Assembly: GCF_021129155.1 (NCBI RefSeq)
Contig: NZ_JAJOMC010000009.1
Location: forward strand, 1-64,000
Direction: 5' to 3'
Source: Arthrobacter sp. AK04
GTDB lineage: Bacteria; Actinomycetota; Actinomycetes; Actinomycetales; Micrococcaceae
DNA length: 64,000 nucleotides
Shown here: one piece after another, positions 26,879 through 35,070 of the stretch
Position numbering within the stretch: the stretch's first letter is position 1
How the letters are laid out: each line of letters starts with the position of its first letter
Notes under the pieces: model-generated
Told to the model about the DNA's origin: nothing
Databases searched by the model: none
The model's input: only the letters and a program-made list of their open reading frames with translations
Program-made: the position numbers and the translations under genes

Positions 26879-27844
26879 GTGACTTTGCAACGCAACGAGG
26901 CGAACGGGGAGGGTGTCTCCCCGTTCGTTGAGCTGGACCGGCAGACCTGGTCCCGGCTCGCAGATGAGATGGAACAGCCTCTCAACCAAGAGGACATCAT
27001 TCGTCTCCGTGGCCTCGGCGACCCCCTGGACATGAAGGAAATCCGGGAGGTCTACCTTCCGCTCTCCAGGCTCCTGCACCTGTATGTGGAGGCTGCCGGG
27101 CAGCTGCACGCCGCCACCACCACGTTCCTGGGCGAACATACCCAGCGCACGCCGTTCGTGATCGGCGTGGCGGGCTCTGTGGCCGTGGGGAAGTCCACCA
27201 TTGCCCGCGTGCTCCGTGAGATGCTGCGGCGCTGGCCCGGCACCCCCAATGTGGAACTCATCACAACGGACGGCTTCCTGTATCCCCTGGCTGAGCTCAA
27301 GCGGCGCCAGCTGCTGGAGCGCAAGGGTTTCCCGGAGTCCTATGACCGCCGGGCGCTGCTCCGTTTCGTTAGCGAGATCAAGAGCGGCGCCGAGGAGGTG
27401 CGCGCCCCCTGGTACTCGCATGTCACGTACGACATCGTTCCGGGCAAGGAAGTGGTGGTCCGCCGGCCCGACGTTTTGATTGTGGAGGGCCTTAACGTGC
27501 TGGCTCCGGCACGTCCCCGGCACGACGGCCGGCAGGGCCTGGCGCTGAGTGACTTTTTCGACTTCTCCATCTACGTGGACGCCAAGACGTCCTACATCGA
27601 GGAATGGTACGTGGACCGGTTCCGCAAGCTGCGCAGCACCGCGTTTGCGCAGCCGGAGTCCTACTTCCACCGGTACGCCACCTTGTCCGATGAAGAGGCG
27701 GAGACCACGGCGCGGGACATCTGGAAGCGCATCAACGAGCCCAACCTGGAGGAGAACGTCCTTCCCACCCGGGGGCGTGCGCAGCTGGTGCTGACGAAGG
27801 ACGCGGACCATTCGATCCGCCGCATGCTCCTCCGGAAGGTTTAA
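26879..27844 (+). CDS. coaA: Type I pantothenate kinase
   Basis: A 321-residue kinase for the first step of coenzyme A synthesis. The P-loop is [12 protein letters not shown] (around residues 96-107). [24 protein letters not shown] and the acidic [12 protein letters not shown] are hallmarks of bacterial type I CoaA. The GTG start ([12 protein letters not shown]) gives the usual length. An upstream ATG would add ten residues but has no ribosome binding site. Divergent from glmS, with a VanY-like lipoprotein gene 5 nt downstream. Confidence 0.95.
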   Translation: MTLQRNEANGEGVSPFVELDRQTWSRLADEMEQPLNQEDIIRLRGLGDPLDMKEIREVYLPLSRLLHLYVEAAGQLHAATTTFLGEHTQRTPFVIGVAGSVAVGKSTIARVLREMLRRWPGTPNVELITTDGFLYPLAELKRRQLLERKGFPESYDRRALLRFVSEIKSGAEEVRAPWYSHVTYDIVPGKEVVVRRPDVLIVEGLNVLAPARPRHDGRQGLALSDFFDFSIYVDAKTSYIEEWYVDRFRKLRSTAFAQPESYFHRYATLSDEEAETTARDIWKRINEPNLEENVLPTRGRAQLVLTKDADHSIRRMLLRKV

Positions 27845-27849
27845 CACAG

Positions 27850-28716
27850 GTGTGCCACGACTGCTCCCGCGCCTCCGGGCAGGCGGCGAGCCGGCGCAGC
27901 TTCACGCGCTTCCTCGCGGCGGGCGCCGGCCTCACTGTGCTGGCAGCCTGCACACCGGAGGCACCCAGCGCCGTGCCGCCGTCGTCGGCCCCCGCCTCCG
28001 CTTCTTCACCCGCCGCGGTGACCGCCACGCCCACACCGGAAATTACGACGGCGGCACCCGCCACTGAGGCTGCGGCACCTGCCGAGCCGTCGCCCTCGGA
28101 TGCCCTGCCGCGGCAGTTCTCCCTCGCGGATCCGGCCAGCCCCTGGCTGGTCGTGAACAAGCACCGGCCGCTGGTGCCGGCGGACTACGTCCCGGCCGAC
28201 CTGGTGAGTCCCTCGATCGCCATGACCGCTTCCGGCGAGGCAGCACTGTTGAACAGCACCACGGCGGCTGCTGCGGAAACCATGTTCGCGGCGGCCGCGC
28301 GGGACGGTGTGGCGATGGTCCTGGCCAGCGGGTACCGCTCCTACGGCACACAGGTGGCCACCTACAACGGGTATGTAGCCGCCCGCGGCCAGGCCGACGC
28401 GGACACGGCCAGCGCCCGGCCCGGCTATTCGGAGCACCAGACGGGCTGGGCCTTCGACATTGCCGACGGCAACGGCGTTTGCGGTTTTCAGCCGTGCTTC
28501 GCGGACCAGCCCGCCGCCGTCTGGGCCAAGACGAACGGGCCCCGGTTCGGGTTCGTTGTGCGCTACCCGTGGATGTTCCACACCATCACGGGGTATTACT
28601 ACGAGCCGTGGCACCTGCGGTACATCGGGGTGGAGGCGGCCACGGACATGGTGAGCCGCGGCATCAACACGCTGGAGGAATACTTCGGTGCGGAGGCGGC
28701 GCCGGGGTACCCGTGA
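27850..28716 (+). CDS. D-alanyl-D-alanine carboxypeptidase (VanY, M15B) lipoprotein
   Basis: A 288-residue protein with a signal peptide ending in lipobox LAAC (Cys at residue 35), then a low-complexity Ser/Ala/Pro/Thr linker to about residue 85. The catalytic domain has the M15 zinc site: SGYRSYGTQVATYNGYV, GYSEHQTGWAFDIAD (SxHxxGxAxD with His and Asp ligands), and EPWHLRYI with the general base Glu and the final His. It probably trims D-Ala from peptidoglycan stem peptides outside the membrane. It starts 5 nt after coaA and is likely co-transcribed. Confidence 0.88.
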   Translation: MCHDCSRASGQAASRRSFTRFLAAGAGLTVLAACTPEAPSAVPPSSAPASASSPAAVTATPTPEITTAAPATEAAAPAEPSPSDALPRQFSLADPASPWLVVNKHRPLVPADYVPADLVSPSIAMTASGEAALLNSTTAAAAETMFAAAARDGVAMVLASGYRSYGTQVATYNGYVAARGQADADTASARPGYSEHQTGWAFDIADGNGVCGFQPCFADQPAAVWAKTNGPRFGFVVRYPWMFHTITGYYYEPWHLRYIGVEAATDMVSRGINTLEEYFGAEAAPGYP

Positions 28717-28726
28717 CGTGATGGGC

Positions 28727-28732
28727 TAGTTT
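28727..28732 (+). promoter_or_regulatory. -10 box of mscL
   Basis: TAGTTT, 7 nt before the ATG at 28740; no Shine-Dalgarno. It supports 28740 as the start rather than an upstream TTG at 28731. Confidence 0.5.
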
Positions 28733-28739
28733 GGTTCCT

Positions 28740-29144
28740 ATGCTGACTGGTTTCAAGAATTTCATTATGAAGGGCAACGTCGTTGACCTTGCCGTCGCCG
28801 TGGTGATCGGCACCGCGTTCGGAGCGGTGGTGACAGCGATGGTGAACAAGGTGCTCATGCCGTTCATCGCTGGCCTGACGGGTGCGCCAAACTTTGACAG
28901 CTTCGCCAAGATTGACTTCAACGGCAATGCGATCGAGTTCGGAGTCCTGCTGACCGCAATCGTCAACTTCCTCCTCATTTCCGCGGCCATCTATTTCGTG
29001 GTGGTGATGCCCATGAACCTCATGATCGAACGCCGCAACCGCAGGCTGGGGATCGGCCAGGACGTGAAGAAGGAGTCCGCCGAGGACCCGCAGATCGCCC
29101 TTTTGACCGAGATCCGCGATGCGCTCAAGAGCCGGACTTCCTGA
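28740..29144 (+). CDS. mscL: Large-conductance mechanosensitive channel MscL
   Basis: A 134-residue channel that releases solutes during hypo-osmotic shock. The N-terminal helix and TM1 are MLTGFKNFIMKGNVVDLAVAVVIGTAFGAVVTAMV; TM2 is FGVLLTAIVNFLLISAAIYFVVVMP. The charged C-terminal bundle contains DPQIALLTEIRDAL, the usual ending. Length is typical. A strong terminator follows 8 nt after the stop. Confidence 0.97.
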   Translation: MLTGFKNFIMKGNVVDLAVAVVIGTAFGAVVTAMVNKVLMPFIAGLTGAPNFDSFAKIDFNGNAIEFGVLLTAIVNFLLISAAIYFVVVMPMNLMIERRNRRLGIGQDVKKESAEDPQIALLTEIRDALKSRTS

Positions 29145-29152
29145 TTCCTAAA

Positions 29153-29194
29153 CAAAAAGAGGCCCGTTTCCGTCCGGAAATGGGCCTCTTTTTG
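29153..29194. terminator. Bidirectional intrinsic terminator between mscL and glmM
   Basis: CAAAAAGAGGCCC (29153-29165) pairs with GGGCCTCTTTTTG (29182-29194), and TTTCCG/GGAAA extends the stem inside. A/T tracts on both sides make it a terminator for the convergent mscL and glmM genes. Confidence 0.93.
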
Positions 29195-29207
29195 TTGCGT
29201 CGGCTTG

Positions 29208-30569
29208 TTACTCGCTGACCAGTTCCAGGGCGAGCTCGGCGCGGACCACCTGGGCCAGGTGCTCAGCGATGGAGTGGGCGGTGTCTTCGTCGGCGGCCTC
29301 CACCATGACGCGCACCACGGGTTCCGTGCCGGAGGGGCGGAGCAAAACGCGGCCGGTATCGCCCAGCGCGGCTTCGGCAGCCGCAACGGCCTGGGCAAGG
29401 ACCTCGTTGCTGCCCACCCTGGTGCGGTCCACGCCCTTGACGTTGATGAGGACCTGGGGAAGCTTGGTCATCACGGTGGCGAGTTCCTTGAGCGGTTTCC
29501 CTGTCAGGGCGATCTGGGCGGCGAGCTGCAGTCCCGTGAGGACGCCATCGCCCGTGGTTGCGTAGTCTGCGAAGATCACGTGGCCGGACTGTTCCCCGCC
29601 AAGGTTGAAGCCGCCGTCGCGCATTTCTTCCAGGACGTAGCGGTCCCCCACTGCCGTTTCGCGGATGCTGATGCCTGCCTGGCGGAGGGCGATCTTCAGG
29701 CCGAGGTTGCTCATGACGGTGGCCACCAGGACGTCGTCCTTGAGCTTTCCGGATTTTTTGAGCGCCACGGCGAGGATGGCCATGATCTGGTCGCCGTCCA
29801 CCTCGGTGCCTTCGTGGTCCACGGCGAGGCAGCGGTCGGCGTCGCCGTCGTGGGCGATTCCGAGGTTGGCGCCGTACTTCAGCACAGCTTCCTTGAGCGG
29901 GCCAAGGTGGGTGGAGCCGACGCCGTCGTTGATGTTGTGGCCGTCCGGTTCCGCACCGATGACAATGACGTCCGCACCGGCGTCCTTGAACACCTGGGGT
30001 GAGCAGCCGCTGGCCGCACCGTGGGCGCAGTCCAGGACCACCCTGATGCCCTCCAGGTTGTGCGGGAGGGTGCCCAGGAGGTGGACGATGTAGCGGTCCT
30101 CGGCGTCGGAGAAGCGCTGGATGCGGCCCACGTCCGCGCCGACCGGGCGCACCGCCTCCTTGGACATCTGGGCCTCGATGGCGTCCTCGACGTCGTCCGG
30201 GAGCTTCTGGCCGCCGCGGGCGAAGAACTTGATGCCGTTGTCCGGCGCCGGGTTGTGGGAGGCGGAGATCATCACGCCGAAGTCCGCGTCCAGGTCAGCC
30301 ACCAGGTAGGCGGCCGCGGGCGTGGGGAGGACGCCGGCGTCGTAAACGTCCACGCCTGAGCTGGAGAGCCCGGCCTCCACCGCGGCGGCGATGAACTCGC
30401 CGCTGGCGCGCGGGTCACGGGCCACCACGGCGCGCGGCCGCGTTCCGTTGGAGTTGCGGTCGTGGCCGAGCACGACGGCGGCCGCCTGGGCCAGCTGCAT
30501 CGCCAGCTCCGCAGTCAACAGACCGTTCGCCAGGCCCCGGACACCATCAGTTCCAAATAATCTAGACAC
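29208..30569 (-). CDS. glmM: Phosphoglucosamine mutase
   Basis: A 453-residue mutase converting glucosamine-6-phosphate to glucosamine-1-phosphate. It begins [15 protein letters not shown]. The phospho-serine is Ser104 in ISASHNP, the metal loop is [10 protein letters not shown], and the phosphate-binding loop is [15 protein letters not shown] at the C-terminus. The GTG start is 6 nt after TAGACT, so it is probably leaderless. It belongs with glmS, and in many actinobacteria sits next to rpsI; here a glycosylation island intervenes. Confidence 0.97.
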   Translation of the reverse strand: MSRLFGTDGVRGLANGLLTAELAMQLAQAAAVVLGHDRNSNGTRPRAVVARDPRASGEFIAAAVEAGLSSSGVDVYDAGVLPTPAAAYLVADLDADFGVMISASHNPAPDNGIKFFARGGQKLPDDVEDAIEAQMSKEAVRPVGADVGRIQRFSDAEDRYIVHLLGTLPHNLEGIRVVLDCAHGAASGCSPQVFKDAGADVIVIGAEPDGHNINDGVGSTHLGPLKEAVLKYGANLGIAHDGDADRCLAVDHEGTEVDGDQIMAILAVALKKSGKLKDDVLVATVMSNLGLKIALRQAGISIRETAVGDRYVLEEMRDGGFNLGGEQSGHVIFADYATTGDGVLTGLQLAAQIALTGKPLKELATVMTKLPQVLINVKGVDRTRVGSNEVLAQAVAAAEAALGDTGRVLLRPSGTEPVVRVMVEAADEDTAHSIAEHLAQVVRAELALELVSE

Positions 30570-30575
30570 CGGTCA

Positions 30576-30581
30576 AGTCTA
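30576..30581 (-). promoter_or_regulatory. -10 box of glmM
   Basis: TAGACT on the minus strand, 6 nt before the GTG of glmM; no Shine-Dalgarno. Confidence 0.5.
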
Positions 30582-30637
30582 GAGGATGGGCAGTGGGGCG
30601 GGCTGCTAACGCTCCCTCGAGCTCGCGAGCCTAGTGC

Positions 30638-31792
30638 TCAAGTTTGTGATGTGGGATGAGTGCCCACGTGGTCGGAGAACGACTTGGTGAACCCCCGCCC
30701 CGTAAATCTGTTCCCAGCCGCTCTAGCCAGGCGTTGACTAGGCTTCTCAACGCTGCGAAAAAAGACCTCTGTTACAAGCAGCGTCAGAGGCACACTAAGG
30801 GCAGCGATTGTGAAGGGGTTAGTTTCCTCCAAGCAGAACGCGACGGAGACGACGATGGGTTCATGAACCAAGTAGAGGCTAAAAGACCGTGAACCCAGCC
30901 AACGGACCGTCGGAAAGGTCCCCATTCTGATAGCTGCTTTGCATTCAATGAATGCAAACAATAAGAGCGCTCCACCTATGGCTGCGGTCGCCGCGCCAAC
31001 TGGCATCTGGGGGAAGATCCAACGTGAACACAAAAGCGCTGTTGAGAGGATCAATACAACCGCCCAACCTGAGCGACTTACTTTGGCAGAAAATGAGGTG
31101 ATGAGGTCGCGCCTAACTGCCATCAAGACGCCAACGCCGAACATTGGAAGGCACACCAGAGCGCTGATGTGCAGGATTTCTCCGGCCGCAATCAGAAGGA
31201 ATAGTCCAGAGAGACCTAGCAGCCAGACTCGCTGGAAGCGTAAGGCAATAATGACATAAAGCGGTAGAAGTAGAGAGAAGTTCATCTCCCATTGGAGAGA
31301 CCACAATGGCGAGTTAAGACTGCCGGCGCCCCAAAGCAGAATAGCGTCACTCAGTACATCCGGCGCTTCGTCGTGTTGATTGATCCAAGGACTGAAGTTC
31401 GGACCAGATATCCGGGGAAATACCCAGGCTGCCCCTAACGCAAAGATCAGCGAAGCCCAGACAGGCAGATATATCCGAATGATGCGCCGCGGGAAGTAGG
31501 ATCCCCAATTTGGATTCTCATTCCCGATGAATGGGAGAGCCAGTACAAACCCTGACAAGATGAAAAAGACGTAAACTGCTTCCCCGCCCGCCCAAAATAG
31601 ATGCAGGGGCGTGAACGTTGCCCACCAGACCCAGGGATGCATCGGCCCATCACCGCTGCCGTTTACCGCCGAAGTGAGTAACGGCGAGACAAGGAAGCAG
31701 TGATGAATCAGTACCACCAAAGCCGCGAGCCCCCTGAGACCATCAAGTGAAGTGTAGCGATGTGTGGAAGGTCCGTTTGCGATTTTCCCCAT
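30638..31792 (-). CDS. Acyltransferase-3 family membrane protein (OafA/YrhL-like)
   Basis: A 384-residue protein with about ten hydrophobic segments. The N-terminal RYTSLDGLRGLAALVVLIHHCF carries the conserved Arg and His of acyltransferase-3 enzymes, which move acyl groups from the cytoplasm to extracytoplasmic sugars or lipids. FVLALPFIGN and LYLVHEPIVVS are further family elements. The ATG at 31792 was chosen because TAGCGT lies 7 nt upstream; a GTG at 31813 is an alternative. Base composition is clearly lower in GC than the flanks, as in the three divergent glycosyltransferase genes. Confidence 0.85.
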   Translation of the reverse strand: MGKIANGPSTHRYTSLDGLRGLAALVVLIHHCFLVSPLLTSAVNGSGDGPMHPWVWWATFTPLHLFWAGGEAVYVFFILSGFVLALPFIGNENPNWGSYFPRRIIRIYLPVWASLIFALGAAWVFPRISGPNFSPWINQHDEAPDVLSDAILLWGAGSLNSPLWSLQWEMNFSLLLPLYVIIALRFQRVWLLGLSGLFLLIAAGEILHISALVCLPMFGVGVLMAVRRDLITSFSAKVSRSGWAVVLILSTALLCSRWIFPQMPVGAATAAIGGALLLFAFIECKAAIRMGTFPTVRWLGSRSFSLYLVHEPIVVSVAFCLEETNPFTIAALSVPLTLLVTEVFFRSVEKPSQRLARAAGNRFTGRGFTKSFSDHVGTHPTSQT

Positions 31793-31799
31793 GCCGCTA

Positions 31800-31805
31800 A
31801 CGCTA
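31800..31805 (-). promoter_or_regulatory. -10 box of the acyltransferase gene
   Basis: TAGCGT on the minus strand, 7 nt before the ATG at 31792, consistent with leaderless initiation. Confidence 0.4.
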
Positions 31806-31939
31806 GAGTCCACTCATGCCACTTGGCCTCGGTACTCGTTACTTGTGTCTCCTCGTCGGCCAAGATGTGGACTACTTGGTTCTTATGGTTCGGTACCTGT
31901 CTTTGCTCAAAAACCTCGCTATCCACAATCTGACGCCCC

Positions 31940-31945
31940 TACGAT
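31940..31945 (+). promoter_or_regulatory. -10 box of the glycosyltransferase operon
   Basis: TACGAT, 6 nt before the ATG at 31952. It would start the three-gene transcript GT2-GtrA, GT-C 1, GT-C 2. Confidence 0.45.
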
Positions 31946-31951
31946 CCATGC

Positions 31952-33193
31952 ATGACACCTAGCTATGGGGGCTTGGCGCTCGAAATTGTTGTACCGGTCT
32001 TTAATGAGGAAGCGGTACTCGAAAACAGCATCACAAGGCTCGCCGAATACTTGACGCACGAAATGCCGTCGACGTGGAAAATAACCATCGCCGATAATGC
32101 AAGCACCGATCGGACTCCGGTGATTGCCGCTCGACTCAGCGAGCACATGCCGAATGTTGAGCATCGCCGCCTTGACGTCAAAGGACGGGGATACGCCCTG
32201 AGGGATGCCTGGGGCGCTTCGGATGCGAGGGTCCTCGCTTATCTGGACGTGGACCTTTCCACAGATTTGGCTGCGCTGCTGCCTTTGGTCGCCCCGCTAT
32301 TGTCCGGCCATTCCGACATCTCCATCGGCACTCGTCTCGGCCAGAGTTCCCGTGTGAGCAGGGGCCCTAAACGCGAATTCATCTCAAGGTCCTATAACTT
32401 CCTGCTCCGGCGGACGATGCAGGTGCGTTTTTCGGACGCCCAGTGCGGTTTCAAAGCCATTCGCGCTGACGTTGCGAAGCGCCTGCTCCCCCATGTGGAG
32501 GACAACGGGTGGTTTTTCGACACGGAGCTCCTAATTATCGCCGAGCGATCTGGACTGCGTATTCACGAGATTCCCGTCGATTGGGTGGATGATCCGGACA
32601 GCCGGGTGGACATCAAGCAGACTGCTCTCGACGACCTGCGGGGCATGATCCGCGTGGCCGGTTCTCTGGTGAAAGGGGTAATTCCTGTAGCGGCGATATA
32701 TGCAGAGTTGGGACGTCGGCCCATCGTGCCGTCCGGCCGGCCCAGCTTCTTTGGCCAGGTTCTCCGTTTTGGACTGGTCGGGGCTGTCTCCACGCTTGCT
32801 TTCGCCTTGCTTTACCTCGTTCTCCAAGGCTCTTTTGGGGCCCAGGAAGCCAATTTCCTGGCCCTGCTCCTAACGGCCGTCGGCAATACAGCCGCTAACC
32901 GCAGGTTCACCTTCGGGATAAGTGGACCGGCGAAATTGTTCACACAACAGTTTCAGGGCTTGATTGTGTTTCTGTTGGCTTGGATCATAACGTCCTCGTC
33001 GTTGCTCATTCTCCACGCAGCGAGCCCTGACGCGGCGCCAAACCTGGAACTCCTGACGCTGACGGCAGCCAACATCTTTGCCACACTCGTGCGATTTGTC
33101 CTCCTTCGGCTCTGGGTATTCAGGGTGCGGCGCGGCGGCGATGAACAATCTGTAGTGCAGGCGCTGTGGGCGGCAGGTCAGGCCGCCCAATGA
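31952..33193 (+). CDS. Fused GT2 glycosyltransferase and GtrA-like membrane domain
   Basis: A 413-residue two-domain protein. Residues 1-240 are a family-2 transferase (LEIVVPVFNEEAVLENSI, ITIADNASTDRT, and the metal-binding LAYLDVDLSTD), of the kind that charges polyprenyl phosphate with a sugar. Residues about 265-400 have four hydrophobic segments and the GtrA motif NTAANRRFTFGISG, associated with flipping or handling the lipid-linked sugar. The following gene starts inside its stop (ATGA). Context suggests it supplies polyprenyl-P-sugar to the two GT-C enzymes downstream. The sugar is unknown. Confidence 0.88.
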   Translation: MTPSYGGLALEIVVPVFNEEAVLENSITRLAEYLTHEMPSTWKITIADNASTDRTPVIAARLSEHMPNVEHRRLDVKGRGYALRDAWGASDARVLAYLDVDLSTDLAALLPLVAPLLSGHSDISIGTRLGQSSRVSRGPKREFISRSYNFLLRRTMQVRFSDAQCGFKAIRADVAKRLLPHVEDNGWFFDTELLIIAERSGLRIHEIPVDWVDDPDSRVDIKQTALDDLRGMIRVAGSLVKGVIPVAAIYAELGRRPIVPSGRPSFFGQVLRFGLVGAVSTLAFALLYLVLQGSFGAQEANFLALLLTAVGNTAANRRFTFGISGPAKLFTQQFQGLIVFLLAWIITSSSLLILHAASPDAAPNLELLTLTAANIFATLVRFVLLRLWVFRVRRGGDEQSVVQALWAAGQAAQ

Positions 33194-35070
33194 TAACCAC
33201 TGAAAGAAGCCGGCGCACGGCGCTGGCGAGGAATTCCTCCCGAAGCACGCCGCCGTGGGAGCACATTGGCCTGATAGTCCTTCTAGCGGGCACCGCAGGA
33301 TCGTTCCTCTGGGGCTTGGAACGCAATGGATGGGCAAACCCCTACTACTCTGCAGCAGCGCAGGCTGGTTCACAGGATTGGAAGGCCTTCTTCTTCGGCT
33401 CCCTAGATGCCGGCAACCTTGTCACGATCGACAAGCCTCCGCTCAGCATCTGGATCATGTCTTTGTCTATTCGGCTGTTCGGACTCAACTCTTGGGCTAT
33501 TTTGGTGCCTCAGGCCTTAATTGGCGTCGCTACAACCTGGATGGTTTACAAACTTATCCGCCGTAGCCACTCCGCGGCACCGGCTCTCTGGGGGGGACTA
33601 ATATACGCCACCACGCCAGTCGTCTTCCTCATGTCGCGTTTCAACAATCCTGAACCCCTGTTGGGTCTCCTGACAGTCGCGGCGGCCTTCTTTGTGGTGC
33701 GCGCCATCGAGGACAATCGGTGGTCATGGTACTTACTTGCTGGTGCATCGCTCGGACTAGGATTTATGGCAAAACAGATTCAGGCGTTCATCATAGTTCC
33801 CGCGCTCGTGTTGACTGTTCTCCTGTTTGGTGCCGGTGCGTTGGGATCCCGTCTTCTCCGGTTGCTGGCCTCGCTCGCTGCACTAGCCACCACCGGTGGC
33901 TGGTGGATGACGATTGTTGACCTAACTCCTACTGGGAGCCGGCCCTACATAGGCGGTTCGACCACCAACAGCATGCTGGAGCTAACACTGGACTACAACG
34001 GTCTGGCACGGTTTCTCCGCTTTAGTACTGACTCGCAATCGGTGCAATCAAGTGTAGTTTCCAGGTCAGAAACCAACTACGACGGCGGTCTGCATCGCCT
34101 TTTCAACGCTAACTTTGCGCCTGAGGGCGCGTGGTTGCTGCTGACTTCAATCGCTTGCTGCCTAACCTTGGGACTGCTTTGGCGGCAGTCTGAGAGAACC
34201 CGAGGGCAGGCAGTTCTGACTACCATGGCGATCTCGTGGCTACTTACCGTCTGCACCCTGCTGAGCTTAATGGGAACCATGACGCACACCTACTACGTGT
34301 TTTCACTAGTAGTTCCCCTTGCCATCGTCGTGCCTCTGGGCCTGAATCTTCTCTGGAACAAAAGGCACGGGTGGACTGCGCGAATGATCGGCGCATTTGT
34401 GCTAGTTGGGAATGGCTACGTGGGGCTCCGGATCTTCCAGTACAGCGACGACTGGGGGCTCTGGCCGATTGGTTTTTCATGTGTGACGTTAATGGCGATT
34501 GCGGGATGGCTGTCCGCCAGCAGCCGTCTCGCTCTTCTGGTAACCGCAGCCTTCGTGGCTATCGCCACCGTGCTGGCTCCGATAGCCACCAATATCATCA
34601 CACTCCAGACTCCGCAGTCCGGCACAAATCCCCTGTCCGGTCCAGTATCGAATAATCCCAACGCGCTCTCGGCACACCTTGATGCCGCACGCCGGGGCGA
34701 TCCACCGCTGACTCGCCACCTCGGGTTCGGTGTGCAACCCTCAGCTCTAGTGACTGCCTTGCTACAAGCAACTCCGGACGCTGACTGGGCCGCAGCCACT
34801 TACACAGCACAGAACGCTGCTCAATATCAGCTGGCTACACAACGCCCCGTAATCGCAATCGGCGGCTGGTTGGGAACCGATCCCGCCCCCACCTTCGGAA
34901 AGTTTAAAGAGCTCGTCAGTGAAGGAAGAATCGCCTATTTCATTTGGCAGCAACCAATAGTGGACGAAGTTCCCCTTGGCCCTGACGCGCTATCCATCAC
35001 TGAATGGATACGGACCAATTACAGAGGGGAAAACATTGACGGTGTCAGAGTCTACGACCTACGTCGCTAA
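33190..35070 (+). CDS. YkcB/ArnT-like GT-C glycosyltransferase (GT39 type), copy 1
   Basis: A 626-residue polytopic protein of the dolichyl/undecaprenyl-phosphate-sugar-dependent GT-C type. The first extracytoplasmic loop has NPYYSAAAQAGSQDWKAFFF and VTIDKPPLSIWIMSLSIRLF, and a later loop has ATTPVVFLMSRFNNPEPLL, all typical of YkcB-like proteins. Roughly a dozen hydrophobic helices are followed by a soluble extracytoplasmic tail ending in VRVYDLRR. Starting at the ATG overlapping the GT2 stop, it should transfer the lipid-linked sugar to an extracellular acceptor. Confidence 0.85.
   Translation: MITTERSRRTALARNSSRSTPPWEHIGLIVLLAGTAGSFLWGLERNGWANPYYSAAAQAGSQDWKAFFFGSLDAGNLVTIDKPPLSIWIMSLSIRLFGLNSWAILVPQALIGVATTWMVYKLIRRSHSAAPALWGGLIYATTPVVFLMSRFNNPEPLLGLLTVAAAFFVVRAIEDNRWSWYLLAGASLGLGFMAKQIQAFIIVPALVLTVLLFGAGALGSRLLRLLASLAALATTGGWWMTIVDLTPTGSRPYIGGSTTNSMLELTLDYNGLARFLRFSTDSQSVQSSVVSRSETNYDGGLHRLFNANFAPEGAWLLLTSIACCLTLGLLWRQSERTRGQAVLTTMAISWLLTVCTLLSLMGTMTHTYYVFSLVVPLAIVVPLGLNLLWNKRHGWTARMIGAFVLVGNGYVGLRIFQYSDDWGLWPIGFSCVTLMAIAGWLSASSRLALLVTAAFVAIATVLAPIATNIITLQTPQSGTNPLSGPVSNNPNALSAHLDAARRGDPPLTRHLGFGVQPSALVTALLQATPDADWAAATYTAQNAAQYQLATQRPVIAIGGWLGTDPAPTFGKFKELVSEGRIAYFIWQQPIVDEVPLGPDALSITEWIRTNYRGENIDGVRVYDLRR

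Noticed and set aside
30656..30892. Small plus-strand frame opposite the acyltransferase C-terminus
   Set aside because: Shadow of the acyltransferase gene without ribosome binding site or recognisable features.
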